Positions 52,728-61,003 of a stretch of DNA of 64,000 nt are shown here, piece by piece. Origin of the DNA: an uncultured Flavobacteriaceae bacterium (GTDB lineage Bacteria; Bacteroidota; Bacteroidia; Flavobacteriales; Flavobacteriaceae); the NCBI GenBank assembly GCA_947488345.1, contig CANKZQ010000007.1, positions 156,361 to 220,360 on the forward strand, in the 5' to 3' direction. How positions within the stretch are numbered: position 1 is the first letter of the stretch; each line of letters opens with the position of its first letter. A program made the position numbers and the translations under genes. The notes below the pieces were generated by a model that worked only from the letters and a program-made list of their open reading frames with translations, was not told where the DNA came from and ran no database searches.

Positions 52728-53471
52728 TTAGAAAGTTAAGGATAGGAATAGTGTATTAGTTGTCATATGAAGAAGCACAGGATATTTGAATCCAAAAGCG
52801 ACTCTGGTGTATCCTGCAATGGTGGCACTGAATAATTGTGGAAGTGTTAATATAGGTAGCAATAAAAGATTAATGAGATTTAATTCGAAATTAAAAATGT
52901 GTAACCATGCAAAGCTGATGCACGATAGATAATAAATCAACTTAAATTGCTTTTTCCAAAACTGTTCTAAAGTCTGTCTTATAGACATTCTACTTGACAT
53001 TACATATACTATTAAAAGCATAATCACTCCTACTAGAACTCGGTACCAAAAGGTCTCATCCACCATAGACAATCTGCTTTTAAAAACCGCTTTAGTCATG
53101 ATATAATAGGTGAATGTTCCCGAAGCAAAGGCCAAATAAATTGGTTTAAATTTTAGTGATAGTCTAAAGGTAATTTCTTCAAATATAGGTAAAATCATTC
53201 CACCGACTAAAAGCAATACTAATGGGCTAAATCTTTCGGACATACTTGCTGATGTTTGGTTTTCAGGCTCATACGCGAACTGTAATAATGAGGCAACCGT
53301 AATACTGAAAACAAGCTTTATAAAAAAGAGACCTATAGTATCATAAATTTTATGTTTGGTACTCTTCTCTATGGAAAGTTTATTTATGGGATGCCTTATA
53401 AAGTTTGCTAAGTCTATTATTAGTGACTTGTAGTATTTTGGTTTTATCAACGGATAGGAAACTGTCATCAT
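52728..53471 (-). CDS. CPBP-family intramembrane metalloprotease (six-gene cassette)
   Basis: A 247-residue membrane protein with about seven helices and the CPBP/Abi motif FEEITFRLSL (EExxxR), then AWLHIFNFELN providing the His motif. CPBP proteins include prenyl-protein proteases and bacteriocin-immunity factors. It is the last gene of a same-strand run of six (52728-56724) with no attC between members; the unit's ends match exactly, so the whole run appears to be one cassette. Confidence 0.82.
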   Translation of the reverse strand: MMTVSYPLIKPKYYKSLIIDLANFIRHPINKLSIEKSTKHKIYDTIGLFFIKLVFSITVASLLQFAYEPENQTSASMSERFSPLVLLLVGGMILPIFEEITFRLSLKFKPIYLAFASGTFTYYIMTKAVFKSRLSMVDETFWYRVLVGVIMLLIVYVMSSRMSIRQTLEQFWKKQFKLIYYLSCISFAWLHIFNFELNLINLLLLPILTLPQLFSATIAGYTRVAFGFKYPVLLHMTTNTLFLSLTF

Positions 53472-53536
53472 GTTTTCATTTAAATGATTGAGGCTCTAAC
53501 TCACTTGAAGTGCTATTTCGAGCCTCAGTTAAAGAT

Positions 53537-54379
53537 TTAGTGTTCCACTACTTCTGCATTCCAAACTCCTGTGGCAGCTGTTTGTTTTGCATAGGTTTCA
53601 AAATCTTTAGCAGGTCTACCTAAGACTTTGGCAACATCGTTTGAAACTTCTTGGTTATCTGGATTTCCTAATACTTCTTGGAATAAATACCCAAAGAGCC
53701 AAACATAAGAATCTGGTAATCCAGCTTGTCGCATACCCTCCTTAAATTCATCAATAGAAATCGGTACAAACTGAATGTGCTTTTCTCTAGCTTCAGCCAT
53801 AATAGCTACAACTTCTTTGAAGGTTCTTTTTTGAGGTCCGGTAACTGTTATGGTTTGTCCGTTATATGAATCATCAACAAGTACTTTAGATACAACATCG
53901 GCAATATCATCTGCATCCACAAATGGAATTTCCACCTCTGGCATAGGTAGTGCAACCACACCATCTAATACAAAATCTAAGAATGCACCCTCGCTAAAAT
54001 TTTGATTAAACCATGAGGCTCTAACTAAGGTGTAATTTAAACCTGTATTAGCTACGATGTCCTCACAAGCTTCGGCTTCAGTTTCACCTTTACCAGAGAG
54101 TAATACCACTTTTTCTAGTCCTGCTTCTAAGGCTTTTTTAGTAAGTGTTGTAATAGCATCTCTAGAACCAGGAACCGCCAAATCGGGATAATAGACGATG
54201 TAGGCTCTGTCCATATCTTTTAAAGCGGCGTTATAGGTGTTTGTGTTTTCCCAATCAAACGCTGGGTTTGTTTTTCGTCCAACAACTCTTACATTGTGAC
54301 CTAATTGTGTTAAGTTTTTCGCAACGCGGCGACCGGTTTTACCGTTTCCTCCGATAACTAAAATGTTTTCTGATTTCAT
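53537..54379 (-). CDS. NmrA-like NAD(P)-binding protein (six-gene cassette)
   Basis: A 280-residue Rossmann protein. The cofactor loop is VIGGNGKTGRRVAKNLTQLG, followed by VVLLSGKGETEAE and LNYTLVRASWFNQNFSEGA, as in NmrA/quinone-oxidoreductase-2-like atypical short-chain dehydrogenases. It acts either as an NAD(P)H-dependent reductase or as a redox sensor. It sits 38 bases downstream of an FMN reductase gene, suggesting a joint role in quinone or electrophile stress. Confidence 0.88.
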   Translation of the reverse strand: MKSENILVIGGNGKTGRRVAKNLTQLGHNVRVVGRKTNPAFDWENTNTYNAALKDMDRAYIVYYPDLAVPGSRDAITTLTKKALEAGLEKVVLLSGKGETEAEACEDIVANTGLNYTLVRASWFNQNFSEGAFLDFVLDGVVALPMPEVEIPFVDADDIADVVSKVLVDDSYNGQTITVTGPQKRTFKEVVAIMAEAREKHIQFVPISIDEFKEGMRQAGLPDSYVWLFGYLFQEVLGNPDNQEVSNDVAKVLGRPAKDFETYAKQTAATGVWNAEVVEH

Positions 54380-54416
54380 GTTTTTAATTTTTTAAAGTTT
54401 ATAATTATTATGTGAT

Positions 54417-54956
54417 TTATTTAATATTCAAGTGCTGTTCAAAAAGCAGGATTTTTTTTCTCAGTTGTTTATTTAATTCATGATTAGAAATTTTATTTTC
54501 TAAAAAATTATCGTAGAAGTCGGGTAATGAAAAATCTGCGACTGCATTAGCACCTAAAAAAGGAAAATAGCTAACCGCAGCCTGTAATACAGTAGCTCCT
54601 CCGCGACCACCAGGTGAGGTTGCCATTAAGAGCAAGGGCTTGTCTCTCCATACTTTTATGTTCGCACGAGATAACCAGTCTAAGGTATTTTTGAATACTG
54701 CGGTATACGTTCCATTATGTTCAGCTAATGCTATTATAAATCCATCAGCGGTGTCAAATACTTCATTGAGTCTTTTAACGGCTGTTGGTATGCCATTTTC
54801 ATTTTCGAAATCAATACCGTAAATAGGCAGCACATAATCGTTTAAGTCAATAGAAATAAGTTCTACATTTCCTAGTAAGTCAGAAGTGTAGGATAACAAC
54901 TTTCTGTTAATTGAATTCCGACTATTACTTCCTGCAATTGTTATTATTTTTTTCAT
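54417..54956 (-). CDS. NADPH-dependent FMN reductase (six-gene cassette)
   Basis: A 179-residue flavodoxin-fold reductase with the phosphate-loop pattern TIAGSNSRNSINRKLL and ADGFIIALAEHNGTYTAVFK, then LLLMATSPGGRGGA. Such enzymes reduce quinones, azo dyes or chromate and supply FMNH2. It starts four bases after the DoxX stop and is part of the redox operon. Confidence 0.9.
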   Translation of the reverse strand: MKKIITIAGSNSRNSINRKLLSYTSDLLGNVELISIDLNDYVLPIYGIDFENENGIPTAVKRLNEVFDTADGFIIALAEHNGTYTAVFKNTLDWLSRANIKVWRDKPLLLMATSPGGRGGATVLQAAVSYFPFLGANAVADFSLPDFYDNFLENKISNHELNKQLRKKILLFEQHLNIK

Positions 54957-54960
54957 TGTT

Positions 54961-55413
54961 CTATTGTTTTGAGATTAAACCATCTATTGACCATTTTCCA
55001 CTGCCATTAGCTACAATACTTAAGGCAAGTCCTATAACTAAAAGTGAATATTCGTAGCCTTCACCTGCTTGGTTACCAAACCAGTTCATAAAAAAGCCAT
55101 GCTCAAGTTGTGTGGTGATAATAATGCCTGCAAACATGCCTACAAGTGCTATACTCCAAAACCTAGAGAAGAATCCTAGTACTAATGAAATAGAGCCGAA
55201 AAACTCAATCATAATTACTGAGAAGGCCACAATACTAGGCAAGTCCATTTGTGTGGTAAGAAAATCCATCGTTCCGGAATAGCCATAGCCGCCAAAGAGT
55301 CCTAATAGTTTTTGTGCGCCATGAGGAAATATTACTAAACCAAGCATCCATCGTGAGATACTAAACCCAATATTTGGATTTGTTTTTAAAATTTGTTTTA
55401 CTGAATTTTTCAT
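54961..55413 (-). CDS. DoxX family membrane protein (six-gene cassette)
   Basis: A 150-residue four-helix DoxX protein (GFSISRWMLGLVIFPHGAQK, then GLFGGYGYSGTMDFLTTQMD). DoxX pairs commonly with quinone or thiol oxidoreductases, matching the neighbouring FMN reductase and NmrA-like genes. Distinct from the DoxX-like gene of the haem cluster. Confidence 0.9.
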   Translation of the reverse strand: MKNSVKQILKTNPNIGFSISRWMLGLVIFPHGAQKLLGLFGGYGYSGTMDFLTTQMDLPSIVAFSVIMIEFFGSISLVLGFFSRFWSIALVGMFAGIIITTQLEHGFFMNWFGNQAGEGYEYSLLVIGLALSIVANGSGKWSIDGLISKQ

Positions 55414-55435
55414 AATGTTTAAGATTTAAAATTGT

Positions 55436-56077
55436 TTATAGAGTTTTACGATAATAAAATCCGAATGCTGTTTTTGAGATGCGTTGAGGTCCAAACTGGT
55501 CAAGATCTATACCTATACCAACCTGATGTTCATAAATAGATACTCCAACTCTCAACTGTTGAAAGCTTCTTGAATGCCTTTTAAATACATCCCAAATGGT
55601 TAAGAACTGACCGTTTATCCAAAGTGATATATTGTCATTTATAGGTTTGTTATATTGAAATTGTACAAATACTTCTGTGTAACTAGCATCTTTTTGCTCT
55701 GAGTACGCCATTGTTGGCATTAATACAATTACAAGACTTGAACTTTTATAGACGTACTTTGCTGATAACCGCTCAGAATAGCCAGCAAAGCTGTTATAGT
55801 ATATGGAAGGACCTAGAGCAATATTTTTGGTAATATTCCAAAACAATGTGGGTTGTACACCAATCTCATCAAGTTGTTGGTTTTCTTTTTTAAACTTTTG
55901 GAAGAAAGCCAGGGTATTTAAACTTAATGTTTGGCTTTTATTTATGGGATAGCTAGAGAATAAAGTAAAATCAGTTTTATCAAACCCCGAGAACAATTCT
56001 ATTTGCGTAAACTGTGCTTGTAAAGGATTTATAAATCCAATGATTAGATAAGAACTGAGGATGATTATTTTTTTCAT
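55436..56077 (-). CDS. Exported barrel-like protein (six-gene cassette)
   Basis: A 213-residue exported protein (MKKIIILSSYLIIGFINPLQ...) with repeating amphipathic strands (FTLFSSYPINKSQTLSLN, SLWINGQFLTIWDVFKRH) and a C-terminal FGFYYRKTL, the layout of a small outer-membrane beta-barrel. It lies between the DoxX gene and the Crp-type regulator. Role in the operon unknown. Confidence 0.7.
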   Translation of the reverse strand: MKKIIILSSYLIIGFINPLQAQFTQIELFSGFDKTDFTLFSSYPINKSQTLSLNTLAFFQKFKKENQQLDEIGVQPTLFWNITKNIALGPSIYYNSFAGYSERLSAKYVYKSSSLVIVLMPTMAYSEQKDASYTEVFVQFQYNKPINDNISLWINGQFLTIWDVFKRHSRSFQQLRVGVSIYEHQVGIGIDLDQFGPQRISKTAFGFYYRKTL

Positions 56078-56130
56078 GTTTCAAAATTCCGAAAGGAACG
56101 CATGAAAAAAAATGAACTAGTTTAAGACTT

Positions 56131-56724
56131 TTACCTTCGGTTAACTTTTGTAATGATTTTACTCATAAATTCTGGCGTGATACCAATATAGCCAGCCAAA
56201 TCTTTTTGAGTAATTCGATTAACGATGTTTGGATATTTCGTTTTGAACTCAATATATCGTTCTTCTGCGGTTAATGAAATGCCATGATTTGAGCGTCGTA
56301 TATAACTTATCAAGGATTTTTGGTATAGCATGCGATAGAATCTTTCAAACTTGGGTATTTCTTGAAATAATAATTCGTAGTTAGCTCTGGAAATTCCTAA
56401 TAGTTCAGAATCTTCGGTAGCTTTTATGAAATAACGTGTCGGCTCCTTAGTCATAAAACTCGCCATATCTCCAGTCCAATAATCTTCTACAGCAAACATA
56501 GAAATGTGAGGTGCTCCGTCATCATCAAGCGTATAGACCTTTAAACAACCTTTAGTGATGAAATACTCGTAGGATGTTATATCGCCAGCTTGCATTAAAA
56601 ATGATTTCCGCTTTATACTGATTTTCGTAAGCAATGAGAGATACTTCTGTTTTTCTAATTCGGTTAAATCAATAAATTTTGAAACATTATTTAGAATTAA
56701 GATATGTGATTCTTTATAGAGCAA
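56131..56724 (-). CDS. Crp/Fnr-type transcriptional regulator (six-gene cassette)
   Basis: A 197-residue protein: cyclic-nucleotide-binding-like domain (QAGDITSYEYFITKGCLKVY, then FMTKEPTRYFIKATEDSELLG) and a C-terminal HTH (TQKDLAGYIGITPEFMSKI). It is first in the operon and probably controls it. The frame starts at a TTG; a nearby ATG at about 56737 is out of frame. No cluster of Cys typical of Fnr is present. Confidence 0.85.
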   Translation of the reverse strand: MLYKESHILILNNVSKFIDLTELEKQKYLSLLTKISIKRKSFLMQAGDITSYEYFITKGCLKVYTLDDDGAPHISMFAVEDYWTGDMASFMTKEPTRYFIKATEDSELLGISRANYELLFQEIPKFERFYRMLYQKSLISYIRRSNHGISLTAEERYIEFKTKYPNIVNRITQKDLAGYIGITPEFMSKIITKVNRR

Positions 56725-56744
56725 ATTAGGTTTTCATTAATTAT

Positions 56745-56875
56745 TGCCAACGGTTTGTGTATGGTTAGTTGCGGGAAATCCGTTAGGATTTTCCCAACGT
56801 ATTGGCAAGTTAATTAATTCAAGTGAATTTCCTGCGAGGAAATTCCGCAGCAATTAATTATACACATTGTTGTAT
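56745..56875 (-). repeat. attC site 30, class B
   Basis: TGCCAACGGTTTGTGTATGG to AATTATACACATTGTTGTAT. It closes the six-gene cassette whose ends are TTGGCAATA and TATTGCCAA. Confidence 0.92.
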
Positions 56876-56879
56876 ACCG

Positions 56880-57545
56880 TTATTCATAGGTTAGTCTCAA
56901 ATATCTTTTCTTACTACGGGACTTATTATTAATTAATTCAATATAAAATAGGGTGTCAATTTTATATAATTTTGTCAGTTCCCAATTAAAAGTCTCGAAC
57001 CCAAAATATCTATTGTTTTTATTGTCAATTATTTGAAATTGACCTTCGGCATAGTAGTTTCCGTAAGAATAAACAAGGTCACTATTAATGAATACCGGTA
57101 AATGAAAAGTCGAATAGTATTTTCTTGTAGACGGATTGAACGATATTATATTCCACCATTCATAACCAGATTTATTAAAGGTCAAATAGTCATTTTTGAT
57201 ATCAAATAGTTTAAAATCAGTCCACTGCCTTTCGTTGGGTGGTCTTCTTTGGCATAATTGAATTTTTTTGTTAAACCCGTTAAGTATAGCGCAAGAGTCA
57301 GTCAGACTTATTGATTCTGGAAACTCCATTGCTTTTAATTTCAATATTGAATCCCAATTGATTTTACTTTCCTGAGGGTTATATTTTTGAACCTTGGAAT
57401 AATCAAATTTAGATTCCGAGATAGTGTCAACCTTGATATTCCAATTTGAATTCTTGTGAATTGTTAAGAATGATGGATATTTAGATTGAGAATGCATCAA
57501 AAAATTTATACAAAGAATACATATAATTTGAAATACTTTTTTCAT
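56880..57545 (-). CDS. Exported protein of unknown function (cassette)
   Basis: About 221 residues, starting at ATG 57545 where a signal peptide begins (MKKVFQIICILCINFLMHSQ). The frame is open 78 bases further, but that part is attC sequence. Mature region: beta-rich, with YNPQESKINWDSILKLKAME and WWNIISFNPSTRKYYSTFHL. No family recognised. Ends GTATACC and GGTATAC match exactly. Confidence 0.65.
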   Translation of the reverse strand: MKKVFQIICILCINFLMHSQSKYPSFLTIHKNSNWNIKVDTISESKFDYSKVQKYNPQESKINWDSILKLKAMEFPESISLTDSCAILNGFNKKIQLCQRRPPNERQWTDFKLFDIKNDYLTFNKSGYEWWNIISFNPSTRKYYSTFHLPVFINSDLVYSYGNYYAEGQFQIIDNKNNRYFGFETFNWELTKLYKIDTLFYIELINNKSRSKKRYLRLTYE

Positions 57546-57559
57546 CAGTCGAGAATGGT

Positions 57560-57689
57560 ATACAACGGTGTGTGTATGGTTAGTTGCGGAAAATCCGTTA
57601 GGATTTTCCCAACGTATTGGCAAGTTAATTAATTCAAGTGAATTTCCGCGAGGGAATTCCGCAGCAATTAATTATACACGTTGTTGTAC
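57560..57689 (-). repeat. attC site 31, class B
   Basis: ATACAACGGTGTGTGTATGG to AATTATACACGTTGTTGTAC. Positions match site 30 apart from a T-to-G change in the spacer. Confidence 0.92.
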
Positions 57690-57700
57690 GCTGGCGTTTT

Positions 57701-58141
57701 TTATTCCAGCTTAATTGATTTAATCATTTTAAATTTCAGCATTCCATTATCATTTAACTCATAACTATAAATGGCTCTTCCTTCTATATGTCCATCGTTG
57801 TAATCTGCAATCAACCATTCACTGCCTAGTAATTGAATATTTCCAAATGTCATTGTTCCGCCGAGTACTGCTTTCAGCGGTATTAGTTCCGTTTTTTTGC
57901 GAAGAGAATTTTTAATAAATTCTATAGGTTTAGAAATTCCTTTTTCAATGAATTTTACGCCGTCATATTCAGGATCATACCAATAGTTTAATTCAGTTTT
58001 TTCACGATTAAGGGTTTCAATTAGGGAATCATTTTTAATCTCTAAGCTATCAACTTTGCCCAGTAGATTTTCAGTATTATTAACCTTTGTGCAATTAACT
58101 GCAGAAATTGAAGTCAGAAGTATTAAAGCTAGTTTTTTCAT
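57701..58141 (-). CDS. Lipoprotein of unknown function (cassette, gene 2 of 2)
   Basis: A 146-residue lipoprotein (LALILLTSISAVNC) with a coiled-coil segment LGKVDSLEIKNDSLIETLNR and a beta-rich C-terminal part. Its ATG overlaps the stop of the preceding gene by four bases (ATGA), so the two are translationally coupled within one cassette. No family recognised. Confidence 0.65.
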   Translation of the reverse strand: MKKLALILLTSISAVNCTKVNNTENLLGKVDSLEIKNDSLIETLNREKTELNYWYDPEYDGVKFIEKGISKPIEFIKNSLRKKTELIPLKAVLGGTMTFGNIQLLGSEWLIADYNDGHIEGRAIYSYELNDNGMLKFKMIKSIKLE

Positions 58142-58434
58142 TTTTTTGATTCCCTATATTGATATTTATTGTTTTCAAAAACTAAATAATGCGACATACC
58201 CAGAGGATCATTTCTACCTTTAATTATTGTAACAAAATACCATTTTTGATTTCCAACAGTTTGGGGGTTTTCCCAATCAATTTCGATGTAATTTGGTGCC
58301 GATTTCTGAACACTTTCTATATCCAACCCACCTTCAAGATTATCCATCCAGTGAATTGTGTCATTATAATAGTTTTTACAACTTATAATTGTAAGTGATA
58401 AAATCAAAAGGACAAATAGCTTTTTCAGATTCAT
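58138..58434 (-). CDS. Small lipoprotein of unknown function (cassette, gene 1 of 2)
   Basis: A 98-residue lipoprotein (LFVLLILSLTIISC). The mature part is about 80 residues with VGNQKWYFVTIIKGRNDP and HYLVFENNKYQYRESKK. It overlaps the downstream gene by four bases. Function unknown. Cassette ends GTACGC and GCGTAC match. Confidence 0.62.
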   Translation of the reverse strand: MNLKKLFVLLILSLTIISCKNYYNDTIHWMDNLEGGLDIESVQKSAPNYIEIDWENPQTVGNQKWYFVTIIKGRNDPLGMSHYLVFENNKYQYRESKK

Positions 58435-58448
58435 GTTTTTTGGCTTGC

Positions 58449-58580
58449 GTACAACGGTTGGGCTATGGTTTCGTTGTGGAATTGTCCGCTAGGACATTCC
58501 GAGATAACCAAGCCATCATTGCAAGATAAGAATTTCCGTTTAGGAAATTCCGCCGCAATGAATTATAGCCGTTGTTGTGT
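58449..58580 (-). repeat. attC site 32, class A
   Basis: GTACAACGGTTGGGCTATGG to AATTATAGCCGTTGTTGTGT. Confidence 0.92.
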
Positions 58581-58592
58581 TTAGTCAATATT

Positions 58593-59072
58593 TTATTCAA
58601 ATGATCCTAATTCAGAAGATAGATTGGCATTTTCCACTTCGTTAGTTATAAAGGAGATTTCATTTTTTACGAATTCCGAATTCTTTAGGTCTGATAAAAC
58701 CGTGTAAGAAAAATTGACTAATCTCGCATTATTTGGTTCTATAATTTGAGCCAAAGACCAGTAGAAGATATAAATTTTATATCCTGAATCGGTTGTTTCT
58801 TCTGAATAGTGTTTATAAGCATTTTTATTCGGTAACATTATGACGTCTTCATTAATAGATTCCAATACGTCTTCTACGTTATCCGAAGTAATTTTTCTTG
58901 GAGATTTCATTGTTAAAAGCTTAACGCGAAGAGTACCCGAAGTAGGTGAGTCTTCATAAAATGTCCCCCCATCATTTTCATCATATTCCTCAATCCAGTC
59001 TAGAGGAATGTTAAAAGTTAGGATACCTCCTCTATAATTGATTTCCTTTGTTTTAGTAAGGTCTGAACTCAT
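58593..59072 (-). CDS. DcrB-like small protein (cassette)
   Basis: A 159-residue soluble protein. YRGGILTFNIPLDWIEEYDE, GTLRVKLLTMKSPRKI and a final mixed alpha/beta part resemble the PsbP/DcrB-like fold. The match is by pattern only. No signal peptide, so cytoplasmic. Ends TTGTGTTTA and TAAACACAA match exactly over nine bases. Confidence 0.55.
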   Translation of the reverse strand: MSSDLTKTKEINYRGGILTFNIPLDWIEEYDENDGGTFYEDSPTSGTLRVKLLTMKSPRKITSDNVEDVLESINEDVIMLPNKNAYKHYSEETTDSGYKIYIFYWSLAQIIEPNNARLVNFSYTVLSDLKNSEFVKNEISFITNEVENANLSSELGSFE

Positions 59073-59084
59073 TTTTTAGATTAA

Positions 59085-59216
59085 ACACAACGGTTGGGCT
59101 ATGGTTTCGTTGTGGAATTGTCCGCTAGGACCATTCCGCGAGAACCAAGCGATAATTTAAAGGTAGTGATTTTCCGGAGGAAAATCCACCACAATGAATT
59201 ATAGCCGTTGTTGGCA
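59085..59216 (-). repeat. attC site 33, class A (A1)
   Basis: ACACAACGGTTGGGCTATGG to AATTATAGCCGTTGTTGGCA. Confidence 0.92.
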
Positions 59217-59411
59217 TTAGTTATTTAAAAAGAACATTAATATTGATGAAAGGATTAAAGCAAAACCACTGAGCATTAAAATAGTATTTAACTGAAAGAA
59301 AACACCAGAGTTATTTTCCTTTTCTGTTCTACTTTTTTCAAATTTATTCAGAGAAGCTTTACCTAAGATAAGTAAAACTATTCCTGAGAATAAAATTCCA
59401 ATTTCTACCAT
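59217..59411 (-). CDS. Small two-helix membrane protein (cassette, gene 2 of 2)
   Basis: A 64-residue protein with helices near residues 4-17 (IGILFSGIVLLILG) and 43-61 (LNTILMLSGFALILSSILMF). It starts four bases after its cassette partner's stop, and its own stop touches the R' box of attC 33. No family recognised; the size and layout would fit an immunity or anchoring role, but nothing shows it. Confidence 0.6.
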   Translation of the reverse strand: MVEIGILFSGIVLLILGKASLNKFEKSRTEKENNSGVFFQLNTILMLSGFALILSSILMFFLNN

Positions 59412-59415
59412 TAAC

Positions 59416-59811
59416 TCAGATTAATTGTCCATTTTCATTAAAGATTTCGGTATATTTTTCGAACCCTAATTCCGAACCAAAGGTTTCGTTATGATATAGA
59501 ATCATACCATTTTCCAATTTGAAGTAAATTCCGTCTGTTTCTGTTCCAATAATGTCTTTGATATATTTATTCTCGAATCCGTTTTTAAATTCTGTTTCTA
59601 GTTCAATTATTTTTTCTCTTTCATCCCATTCACATAGGTGATCACAATGAAATTCATATTTTTTTCCATTATCTAATTCCATAACATAGTGATAAGAAAT
59701 TAAGTTCCCTAAACCATCAAACCAAGACTCGGTAAATGGGTTTTTAGTCCGATAAATTTTTATCAGAGTTGAATTAATAATTTCAGATTTAATTTTATTG
59801 AAATTCTTCAT
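59416..59811 (-). CDS. Unknown cytoplasmic protein (cassette, gene 1 of 2)
   Basis: A 131-residue protein with KIYRTKNPFTESWFDGLGNL and KKYEFHCDHLCEWDEREKII. The paired CDHLC could bind metal. No signal peptide. It is followed four bases later by a two-helix membrane protein in the same cassette. Ends TTGGCATTA and TAATGCCAA match exactly. Confidence 0.6.
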   Translation of the reverse strand: MKNFNKIKSEIINSTLIKIYRTKNPFTESWFDGLGNLISYHYVMELDNGKKYEFHCDHLCEWDEREKIIELETEFKNGFENKYIKDIIGTETDGIYFKLENGMILYHNETFGSELGFEKYTEIFNENGQLI

Positions 59812-59823
59812 TTTTCAAATTAA

Positions 59824-59952
59824 TGCCAACGGTTTGTGTATGGTTAGTTACGGAAAATCAGTTAGGATTTTCCGACGTAGGAGCAAGTTAATTAATTCAA
59901 GTGAATTCCTGCGAAGGAATTCCGCAGTAATTAATTATACACGTTGTTAGGC
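59824..59952 (-). repeat. attC site 34, class B
   Basis: TGCCAACGGTTTGTGTATGG to AATTATACACGTTGTTAGGC. Confidence 0.92.
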
Positions 59953-59960
59953 ACAGTTTT

Positions 59961-60299
59961 TTATTCTGTGGATTTTAAATGTTTTATGTAGTTATTTAAT
60001 AGCCCTTTTATTTGTTCGGCGGCCACTGGATTAGCTGAGTGAACTTTAAATTCCAAATTCCGTATATCTAGTCCAGATTCATAGACAAGCCATTTAGCAG
60101 CAGCCAAACCATCGGGCGCTACTCTTCCGTCTTTTCCAAGTCCTAGGTCATTATCAAAACTTATATAATTAGGGAGACCATTGGCTTTAACGTAGTCAAC
60201 AAAAGCAGAGTAAGTCCGGACAATGTCAAATTCTGATTCCATTGATTTGTCATAAACCATATCTATAGTTCTTACATCATCTAAAAACAATTTTTTCAT
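59961..60299 (-). CDS. Cyclic-phosphate processing receiver-domain protein (cREC-like)
   Basis: A 112-residue stand-alone domain: MKKLFLDDVRTID (acidic pair D7-D8), YISFDNDLGLG (residues 45-55) and HSANPVAAEQI. This resembles the receiver-like domain described by comparative genomics as cyclic-phosphate processing, which lacks classical phosphotransfer partners and is often found in nucleotide-repair or conflict contexts. Its ATG overlaps (ATGA) the restored stop of the frameshifted upstream gene, so both are one unit in one cassette. Confidence 0.8.
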   Translation of the reverse strand: MKKLFLDDVRTIDMVYDKSMESEFDIVRTYSAFVDYVKANGLPNYISFDNDLGLGKDGRVAPDGLAAAKWLVYESGLDIRNLEFKVHSANPVAAEQIKGLLNNYIKHLKSTE

Positions 60300-60851
60300 A
60301 ATAATTTCAACTCATTTTTTTCTAAATCACCAACATAACACAACAGATTTCCTTTTATTTTATCAAAAACCTTTTTCATATATGGAATCATTGATTCAAA
60401 TGTTAATTCCTGTTGTAAGTCAAATCCGTGATACTGATTTATGTGATTTTTTATGTTCTCCTTTTCAACTTGTTCAAGACTGGCAAAAAGGATCAGTTAC
60501 TTTGTAGTTGTGAAAATTGGATAAATGTATAAAAGCACATCCAAATTTGTAAACTGAGTTAGTCCAACCTTGCAAACCATTTGCAATAGCAACCATTTCT
60601 TTATCCGTTATAATTTTTCTATTCGGATACCTCCAGCGTTCTCCTTCTAAAGTTTGAGTGATTAACAACTCTCTGATTTCTAAATCAGCAAAATTTAATA
60701 GATAAATACACCTAACCATTGAGTCTAATTCCTGTCTTAAAATAGACATTACCTGTCCGTAGTGTTCACTTGGATAAAGAAGCTCAACAGATTTCTCATT
60801 TTCTTCTGAACGGTTACGTATTATTTGACAATATTTTTGAATTGAGTTCAT
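60296..60851 (-). pseudogene. Frameshifted gene upstream of the cREC-like gene
   Basis: The frame from ATG 60851 ends after 125 residues in VTDPFCQS at 60474. The protein evidently continues in another frame (ASLEQVEKENIKNHINQYHG, later PYMKKVFDKIKG...) up to 60296, for about 184 residues. The switch lies at a run of five A (60485-60489, plus strand); removing one base restores the frame. The restored stop then overlaps the cREC ATG by four bases. The restored protein is helical and unrecognised. It is either a real frameshift or a homopolymer error. Confidence 0.8.
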
Positions 60852-60863
60852 TTCTCTAATTGT

Positions 60864-60995
60864 GCCTAACGGTTGGGCTATGGTTTCGTTGTGGAATTGT
60901 CCGCAAGGACATTCCGAGATAACCTAGCCATCATTGTAAGATAAGAATTTCCGTTTAGGAAATTCCGCCGCAATGAATTATAGCCGTTGTTGTAA
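60864..60995 (-). repeat. attC site 35, class A
   Basis: GCCTAACGGTTGGGCTATGG to AATTATAGCCGTTGTTGTAA. Confidence 0.92.
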
Positions 60996-61003
60996 ACAGT
61001 GCT

